10,727 bases of DNA from an uncultured Burkholderiales bacterium (lineage in GTDB: Bacteria > Pseudomonadota > Gammaproteobacteria > Burkholderiales > Burkholderiaceae_D): assembly GCA_937872165.1 (NCBI GenBank), contig CALMOR010000184.1, positions 4,573 through 15,299 on the forward strand. The letters run 5' to 3'. The translations under genes and the position numbers were made by a program. This document shows positions 6,672 through 10,727 of the stretch, piece by piece (position 1 is the first letter of the stretch; every line of letters begins with the position of its first letter). The notes beneath the pieces were generated by a model that was given only the letters and a program-made list of their open reading frames with translations, was not told where the DNA came from and made no database searches.

Positions 6672-8552
6672 ATGAATCGCTACCCGCTCTGGAAGTACGT
6701 CGTCATCGCGGTCGCGCTCGCGATCGGCCTGCTGTACGCGCTGCCGAACGTGTTCGGCGAGGCGCCCGCGGTGCAGGTCACCAGCGGCAAGGCCACGGTC
6801 AGGGTCGACGCGTCGATGATGAACCGTATCGACGACCTGCTGAAGGCCGCGAAGATCGTGCCGACCGGCCTCTTCTTCGACGACGGCCAGTCGCCGTCGG
6901 TGCGCGTGCGCGTCGCCGACAACGACACGCAGCTGCGCGCCAAGGACGTGCTGCAGAAGGGCCTCAACCCGTCGCTCGACGACCCCGCCTACGTCGTCGC
7001 GCTCAATCTCATCGCCGACTCGCCGCGCTGGCTGACCGCGTTGCACGCGTTGCCGATGTATCTCGGGCTCGACCTGCGCGGCGGCGTCCACTTCCTGATG
7101 CAGGTCGACATGAAGTCCGCGCTCGCGAAACGCCTCGACGCGCTGACCGGCGACGCGCGCACGTTGCTGCGCGACAAGAACATCCGGCACAACGGCATCG
7201 CCAAGAGCGGAAACTCGATCGAGATCGCGTTCACCGATGCCGACACCGCGGCGAAGGCGCGTCCGGTCCTCGAGGACGGCATGCCCGAGATGCGGATCGC
7301 GTCGCGGCTCGACGGCGCGTCGACGACGCTGGTCGCGACCTTCCGTCCCGAGGCCGTCAAGTCGGTGCAGGACAACGCGTTGAAGCAGAACATCAGCACG
7401 CTGCACAACCGCGTCAACCAACTCGGCGTCTCCGAGCCGGTGATCCAGCAGCAGGGCAACGACCGCATCGTCGTGCAGCTGCCCGGCGTCCAGGACACGG
7501 CCAAGGCCAAGGACATCATCGGCCGCACCGCGACGCTCGAAGCGCGTCTCGTCGACGAGTCGTCCGAGGCGGCGTCGGCGGTCGCGGCCGGCACGGTGCC
7601 GTTCGGCGACGACAAGTTCACCGACCGCAACGGCGTGCCGCTGCTGGTCAGGAAGCAGGTCATCTTCTCCGGCGACAACCTCACCGACGCGCAGCCCGGC
7701 TTCGACGAGAACCAGCGGCCCGACATCAACCTCAACGTCGACGCGAAGGGCGCGCGCGCATTGCGCGACACGACCCGCGACAACATCGGCAAGCGGATGG
7801 CGCTGGTCCTGTTCGAGAAGGGCAAGGGCGAGGTCGTCACCGCGCCGACGATCCAGAGCGAACTCGGCAACCGCTTTCGCATCACCGGCAACTTCACGCC
7901 GACCGAGACCACCGACACGTCGCTGGTGCTGCGCTCGGGCTCGCTCGCGGCGCCGATGGAGATCATCGAGGAACGCAGCATCGGCCCGTCGCTCGGCGCC
8001 GACAACATCCGTCGCGGCTTCCTGTCGACGGTCTACGGCTTCGCGGCGATCGCGGTGTTCATGGTCCTGTACTACCTGCTGTTCGGGGTCATCTCGGTGC
8101 TGGCGCTGGCGTCGAACCTGCTGTTCCTGATCGCGCTGCTGTCGATGCTGCAGGCCACGCTGACCTTGCCCGGCATCGCGGCGATCGCGCTCGCGCTCGG
8201 CATGGCGATCGACTCCAACGTGCTGATCAACGAGCGCATCCGCGAGGAGCTGCGGCAGGGCAAGGCGCCGCACGTCGCGATCGCCGAAGGCTACGACCGC
8301 GCGTTCGGCACCATCATCGACTCCAACATCACGACGCTGATCGCGGGCCTCGCGCTGCTGGCCTTCGGGTCGGGTCCGATCCGCGGCTTCGCGGTGGTCC
8401 ATTGCCTCGGGATCGTGACGTCGATCTTCTCGTCGGTGTTCGTGTCGCGTGGCCTGGTCAACCTGATCTACGGGCGCAAGAAGAAACTCGCGAGCGTGGC
8501 GATCGGCCAGGTGTGGCGGCCCGATGGCGCGACTGCGAAAGCGGGCGCCTAG
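6672..8552 (+). CDS. secD: Protein translocase subunit SecD
   Basis: A 626-residue RND-type membrane protein that works with SecF and YajC to pull exported proteins through SecYEG using the proton gradient. It has an N-terminal helix (~6-22), a large periplasmic domain opening with LGLDLRGGVHF (D134 in DLRGG) and the NRVNQLGVSEPVIQQQG repeat-type motif, then five C-terminal membrane helices from ~447. The conserved D514-S-N in AIDSNVLINERIREEL and D550-S-N in GTIIDSNITTLIAG are intact. Length is near E. coli SecD (615). No strong Shine-Dalgarno precedes the ATG; coupling from yajC is possible. The TAG stop is followed by a palindromic repeat pair instead of an immediate secF start. Confidence 0.97.
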   Translation: MNRYPLWKYVVIAVALAIGLLYALPNVFGEAPAVQVTSGKATVRVDASMMNRIDDLLKAAKIVPTGLFFDDGQSPSVRVRVADNDTQLRAKDVLQKGLNPSLDDPAYVVALNLIADSPRWLTALHALPMYLGLDLRGGVHFLMQVDMKSALAKRLDALTGDARTLLRDKNIRHNGIAKSGNSIEIAFTDADTAAKARPVLEDGMPEMRIASRLDGASTTLVATFRPEAVKSVQDNALKQNISTLHNRVNQLGVSEPVIQQQGNDRIVVQLPGVQDTAKAKDIIGRTATLEARLVDESSEAASAVAAGTVPFGDDKFTDRNGVPLLVRKQVIFSGDNLTDAQPGFDENQRPDINLNVDAKGARALRDTTRDNIGKRMALVLFEKGKGEVVTAPTIQSELGNRFRITGNFTPTETTDTSLVLRSGSLAAPMEIIEERSIGPSLGADNIRRGFLSTVYGFAAIAVFMVLYYLLFGVISVLALASNLLFLIALLSMLQATLTLPGIAAIALALGMAIDSNVLINERIREELRQGKAPHVAIAEGYDRAFGTIIDSNITTLIAGLALLAFGSGPIRGFAVVHCLGIVTSIFSSVFVSRGLVNLIYGRKKKLASVAIGQVWRPDGATAKAGA

Positions 8553-8554
8553 CC

Positions 8555-8632
8555 CGTTCATCCCGGCGAGGGCCGGAGCCGATCGAGTTCGTTCCGACAT
8601 CAACCAGGTCCCGGCCTCCGCCGGGATGACGT
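8555..8632. repeat. BIME-like pair of inverted REP palindromes between secD and secF
   Basis: Two short palindromes face each other. The left is CCGGC-GAGG-GCCGG (8563-8576) and the right CCCGGC-CTCC-GCCGGG (8610-8625); each can form a tight hairpin with a 4-base loop. The outer arms TCATCCCGGCG (8558-8568) and CGCCGGGATGA (8619-8629) are exact complements, and the inner arms pair over GGCCGG/CCGGCC, so one long stem around a ~34-base centre is also possible. This is the layout of bacterial interspersed mosaic elements and REP repeats, which are spread by RAYT transposases. It nearly fills the 86-base gap. The only Shine-Dalgarno-like bases before secF (GGGA, 8623-8626) lie inside the right palindrome. 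Confidence 0.75.
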
Positions 8633-8638
8633 GACCAG

Positions 8639-9598
8639 ATGGAGTTTTTCCGCATTCGCCGCGACATCCCCTTCATGCGCCATGCGCTGGTGTTCAACGT
8701 CGTCTCGTTGGTCACCTTCGTCGCGGCCGTGGTGTTCCTCGTCGTGCGCGGCCTCAACTTCAGCATCGAGTTCACCGGCGGCGTCGTGGTCGAGGCGACC
8801 TACGCGCAGACCGCCGACGTCGAGGGCCTGCGCGCGGCGATGCAGAAGGTCGGCGTGATCGAGCCGCAGGTGCAGAACTTCGGCACGCCGCGCGACGTGA
8901 TGCTGCGACTGTCGCTGAAGGACGTCGCGTCGTCGCCGTCGATCGCGACCCCCGACGCGAAGCTCGATGCGGCCCGGCTCACCGACGTCGTGCTGAAGGC
9001 GGGCGGCGCGGACGCGAAGATCACGCGGGTCGAGTTCGTCGGGCCGCAGGTCGGTCAGGAGCTCGCCACCGACGGCGGCCTCGCGCTGCTGTTCGTCGTG
9101 ATCGGCATCGTGGTCTACCTCGCGGTGCGCTTCGAATGGAAGTTCGCGGTGGCGGCGATCGTCGCCAACCTGCACGACGTGGTCATCATCCTGGGATTCT
9201 TCGCGGCCTTCCAGTGGGAGTTCTCGTTGTCGGTGCTGGCCGCTGCGCTCGCGGTGCTGGGTTACTCGGTCAACGAGTCGGTCGTCATCGCGGACCGGAT
9301 CCGCGAGAACTTCCGCAAGATGCGCAAGGCGAGCGTCGAGCAGGTGATCGACAACGCGATCACGAGCACGATGAGCCGCACGGTCATCACGCACGGCCTG
9401 ACCGAGACGATGGTGCTGTCGATGCTGCTGTTCGGCGGCCCGACGCTGCACTACTTCGCGCTCGCGTTGACGATCGGCATCCTGTTCGGCATCTATTCGT
9501 CGGTGCTGGTGATGGCGCCGATCACGAAGTGGCTCGGCGTCAAGCGCGAGGACCTCGTGAAGCCCGTCAGGAAGGAAGAGTCGGGCGCGGTGGTCTGA
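8639..9598 (+). CDS. secF: Protein translocase subunit SecF
   Basis: A 319-residue inner-membrane partner of SecD, close to E. coli SecF (323). The N-terminus MEFFRIRRDIPFMRHAL is characteristic of betaproteobacterial SecF and fixes the ATG. There is one helix at ~18-38, then a periplasmic domain with FSIEFTGG and VEFVGPQVGQELATDG (VGPQVG at 134-139). Five C-terminal helices follow, with the conserved GYSVNESVVIADRIRENF (N212) and the ITSTMSRTVITHGLTE segment. It is preceded by the REP-like element and a poor ribosome-binding site. Its stop overlaps an ATG as TGATG (9596-9600), which opens a chain of tiny ORFs leading to the regulator gene. No defect is seen. Confidence 0.97.
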   Translation: MEFFRIRRDIPFMRHALVFNVVSLVTFVAAVVFLVVRGLNFSIEFTGGVVVEATYAQTADVEGLRAAMQKVGVIEPQVQNFGTPRDVMLRLSLKDVASSPSIATPDAKLDAARLTDVVLKAGGADAKITRVEFVGPQVGQELATDGGLALLFVVIGIVVYLAVRFEWKFAVAAIVANLHDVVIILGFFAAFQWEFSLSVLAAALAVLGYSVNESVVIADRIRENFRKMRKASVEQVIDNAITSTMSRTVITHGLTETMVLSMLLFGGPTLHYFALALTIGILFGIYSSVLVMAPITKWLGVKREDLVKPVRKEESGAVV

Positions 9599-9639
9599 TG
9601 CCGACGGTCGGTCCCGCTCGCCGACGGTCGGTGCGATGA
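9598..9639 (+). CDS. Possible 13-codon leader ORF coupled to secF
   Basis: ATG 9598 shares a base with the secF stop and opens 13 codons (MPTVGPARRRSVR) closed by TGA 9637-9639. That stop overlaps the next ATG, 9636, as ATGA. The peptide has no cysteine or obvious regulatory codon run, and it spans both palindromes. It may be a translated spacer that carries ribosomes toward the downstream gene, or a coincidence. Confidence 0.25.
   Translation: MPTVGPARRRSVR
9601..9632. promoter_or_regulatory. Two identical palindromic boxes CCGACGGTCGGT spaced 20 bp
   Basis: CCGACGGTCGG (9601-9611 and 9621-9631) is CCGAC and GTCGG around a central G. The two copies, each followed by T, are offset by 20 bp, close to two helical turns, so a dimeric protein could bind both on one face of the DNA just ahead of the CysB-like gene. 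In RNA the two copies can pair with each other as an 11-base stem with one G-G mismatch and a 9-base loop. No T-run follows, so it is not a typical intrinsic terminator. Confidence 0.4.
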
Positions 9640-9657
9640 ACCGATGAACCGATGAAC
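9634..9657 (+). repeat. Three tandem CGATGAAC octamers at the regulator start
   Basis: CGATGAAC is repeated exactly at 9634, 9642 and 9650. Each unit carries an ATG in a different frame; only the third (9652) opens the CysB-like frame. The first two ATGs each give a three-codon ORF, MNR-stop, whose TGA overlaps the next ATG as ATGA. Tandem octamers can change number by slippage, which here would alter leader length but not the regulator's reading frame. Confidence 0.8.
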
Positions 9658-10614
9658 TTCAGCCAGTTGCGTTTCGTGCGCGAGACCGTGCGTCGCAACT
9701 TCAACCTCACGCTCGCGGCCGAGGCGCTGCACACTTCGCAACCGGGCGTGTCGAAGGCCATCCTCGAGTTCGAGGAGGAGCTGGGCTTCGCGATCTTCGT
9801 GCGGCACGGCCGGCGGCTCACGTCGCTGACCGAGCCCGGGCGCGCGGTGCTGCCGATCATCGAGCGCCTGCTGCTCGAGGCCGAGAACCTCAAGCGCACC
9901 GGCCAGGACTTCGCGGCCGAGGAACGCGGCAACCTGACGATCGCGACCACGCACACGCAGGCGCGCTACACGCTGCCGCGCGTCGTGCAGGCGTTCCGCG
10001 CCGCGCATCCCCTGGTGCATCTCTCGCTGTCCCAGGGCAGCCCGAAGCAGCTCGCCGAGATGGTCCTGCGCGACGAGGCCGACATCGCGATCGCCACCGA
10101 GGCGATCGCCGAGGTCGACGGTCTGGTGAGCATGCCGTGCTTCACGTGGCGGCATCTGGCGATCGTGCCGGACGGGCATGCGTTGCTCGCGCAGGCGAAG
10201 GACCGGCCGCTGTCGCTCGAGATGCTGGCTCGTCATCCGCTCGTGACCTACGACGCCGCGTTCGCGGGTCGCACGAAGATCGACGAGGCCTTCGCGTTGC
10301 GCAAGCTCGCACCCGACGTGGTGCTGGCCGCGATCGACGCCGACGTCATCAAGACCTATGTCGAGGCAGGCCTCGGCGTCGGCCTCGTCGCGGACATCGC
10401 GTACGACGCGGACCGCGACGCGGCGCTGAAGGCCTTGCCGGCCGGTCATCTGTTCGGCTCCCAGGTGACGCACCTGGCCATCAAGCGCGGCGCGACGCTC
10501 AGGACCTACGTCCATCACTTCATCGCGCTGGTCGCCCCCGACGTCGATGCGGCGATGATCGACCGCCTGGTGCGCGGCGAAGGACACGACCCCGGTGGCG
10601 ACTATCAACTGTGA
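9652..10614 (+). CDS. CysB-like LysR-family transcriptional regulator
   Basis: A 320-residue LysR-type regulator that follows CysB/Cbl/SsuR proteins end to end. Residues ~1-60 are the winged helix-turn-helix (MNFSQLRFVRETVRRNFNLT, then TSQPGVSKAI and the FVRHGRRLTSLTEPG wing). The ligand domain opens with ATTHTQARY (98-106). Compared with the Klebsiella CysB sulfate site as I recall it, T100, T102, Q103, T149 and W166 are kept, but the Thr202 equivalent is A205 (FAGR instead of FTGR). The conserved AIDADVIKTYVEAGLGVG follows. CysB senses inducers such as N-acetylserine to control sulfur assimilation. The changed pocket and the atypical helix SKAILEFEEELG leave open a specialised paralogue, so I give no symbol. 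ATG 9652 fits the family; no Shine-Dalgarno is visible, and initiation may rely on the overlapping mini-ORFs. Confidence 0.9.
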   Translation: MNFSQLRFVRETVRRNFNLTLAAEALHTSQPGVSKAILEFEEELGFAIFVRHGRRLTSLTEPGRAVLPIIERLLLEAENLKRTGQDFAAEERGNLTIATTHTQARYTLPRVVQAFRAAHPLVHLSLSQGSPKQLAEMVLRDEADIAIATEAIAEVDGLVSMPCFTWRHLAIVPDGHALLAQAKDRPLSLEMLARHPLVTYDAAFAGRTKIDEAFALRKLAPDVVLAAIDADVIKTYVEAGLGVGLVADIAYDADRDAALKALPAGHLFGSQVTHLAIKRGATLRTYVHHFIALVAPDVDAAMIDRLVRGEGHDPGGDYQL

Positions 10615-10660
10615 GCGACGCGGCTTGCGGGCCGCCGCCTCGCGGGTCGACACTGCGCGC

Positions 10661-10727
10661 ATGTCCGCCGTCCTTCGTGCCGCCGCCGTCCTCGCCGCCG
10701 TCCCCGCCGCCGTCCTCGCCGCCGTCC
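10661..10727 (+). CDS. Start of an unidentified gene, probable signal peptide (3' partial)
   Basis: From ATG 10661 the frame is open to the window edge and reads MSAVLRAAAVLAAVP followed by more Ala/Val/Leu: a basic residue, then a hydrophobic stretch, as in an export signal or membrane anchor. Only 22 codons are visible, so no product can be named. No clear Shine-Dalgarno precedes the ATG. The coding DNA is a 12-bp repeat, so the frame could also be a by-product of low-complexity sequence. Confidence 0.4.
   Translation, partial: MSAVLRAAAVLAAVPAAVLAAV
10682..10727. repeat. 12-bp tandem repeat GCCGCCGTCCTC, nearly four units
   Basis: Units start at 10682, 10694, 10706 and 10718; the second has CCC for CTC and the last is cut by the window edge. 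Because 12 is a multiple of three, the repeat encodes repeated Ala-Ala-Val-Leu/Pro in the proposed signal peptide, and copy-number change would lengthen or shorten it without a frameshift. Confidence 0.7.

Noticed and set aside
6639..8603. A 654-codon - strand open frame opposite all of secD
   Set aside because: It is extremely rich in Arg, Asp, Val and His with no hydrophobic pattern. Such antisense frames arise because the real gene avoids the codons that would read as stops on the other strand.
8458..8775. A - strand ORF containing HPGGGRDL across the secD–secF gap
   Set aside because: HPGGGRD-like peptides are a well-known mistranslation of REP-type repeats. It supports the repeat call, not a gene.
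9601..9632. Intrinsic terminator after secF formed by pairing of the two palindromes
   Set aside because: The paired copies could form an 11-base stem with one mismatch, but TGCGATGAAC follows instead of a T-run, and the next gene starts within 20 bases.
10620..10635. Hairpin GCGGC-N6-GCCGC after the CysB-like gene as a terminator
   Set aside because: The stem has only five pairs and no T-run follows; such hairpins are common by chance in DNA this rich in G and C.
1..10727. CRISPR array, tRNA or rRNA genes, insertion sequence or prophage integrase
   Set aside because: No regularly spaced direct repeats of CRISPR type, no cloverleaf-like sequence, and no transposase or integrase reading frame could be seen on either strand.

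Overview
This is a high-G+C proteobacterial chromosome segment in which every confident gene lies on the + strand. The core order queA–tgt–(azlC–azlD)–yajC–secD–secF, the YajC/SecD/SecF protein sequences and a CysB-family LysR regulator all point to a betaproteobacterium, probably Burkholderiales. This is inferred from gene order and protein character. No rRNA or other phylogenetic marker is present, so a genus cannot be named. Codons end almost always in G or C, which is why long shadow frames appear on both strands.

Layout. (1) 1–2700 is the 3' part of a large NicB-like protein. A molybdopterin-binding hydroxylase/dehydrogenase domain is followed by a membrane anchor and three c-type haem domains, and the left edge cuts the gene. 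(2) 2701–2919 holds a short stretch with strong codon-like base periodicity that no recognised gene explains, then a -10-like box, then a pyrimidine-rich leader with repeated CCGTCC. (3) 2920–6210 is a tightly packed cluster, queA–tgt–azlC–azlD. It has two 4-base ATGA overlaps and a stop/start junction at azlD, so two queuosine-tRNA genes are apparently translationally coupled to a branched-chain amino-acid exporter pair. (4) 6211–9598 is the accessory Sec translocon operon yajC–secD–secF, with its own promoter-like -10 box. An inverted pair of REP-like palindromes (a BIME-like element) sits between secD and secF. (5) 9598–9657 is a compact control-like region with twin 11-bp palindromes 20 bp apart, three tandem CGATGAAC units, and a chain of tiny overlapping ORFs. 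It leads into (6) 9652–10614, a CysB-like LysR regulator. (7) 10661 to the end is probably the start of a new gene with a signal-peptide-like, 12-bp-repetitive beginning, cut by the right edge.

How it works together. QueA and Tgt act in making queuosine at the tRNA wobble position: Tgt inserts preQ1 and QueA adds the cyclopentene ring precursor. AzlC/AzlD would export branched-chain amino acids or analogues. YajC/SecD/SecF form the proton-motive-force-driven accessory complex of SecYEG. The NicB-like enzyme would oxidise an N-heteroaromatic or aldehyde substrate and pass electrons through haem c to the respiratory chain. The CysB-like regulator would normally control sulfur assimilation, but here one anion-pocket residue is changed.

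I found no convincing new multi-gene system. The items most worth a second look are the periodic unassigned patch at about 2697–2834, the BIME inside the sec operon, the mini-ORF chain and twin palindromes before the CysB-like gene, the substituted ligand residue in that regulator, and the placement of azlCD.
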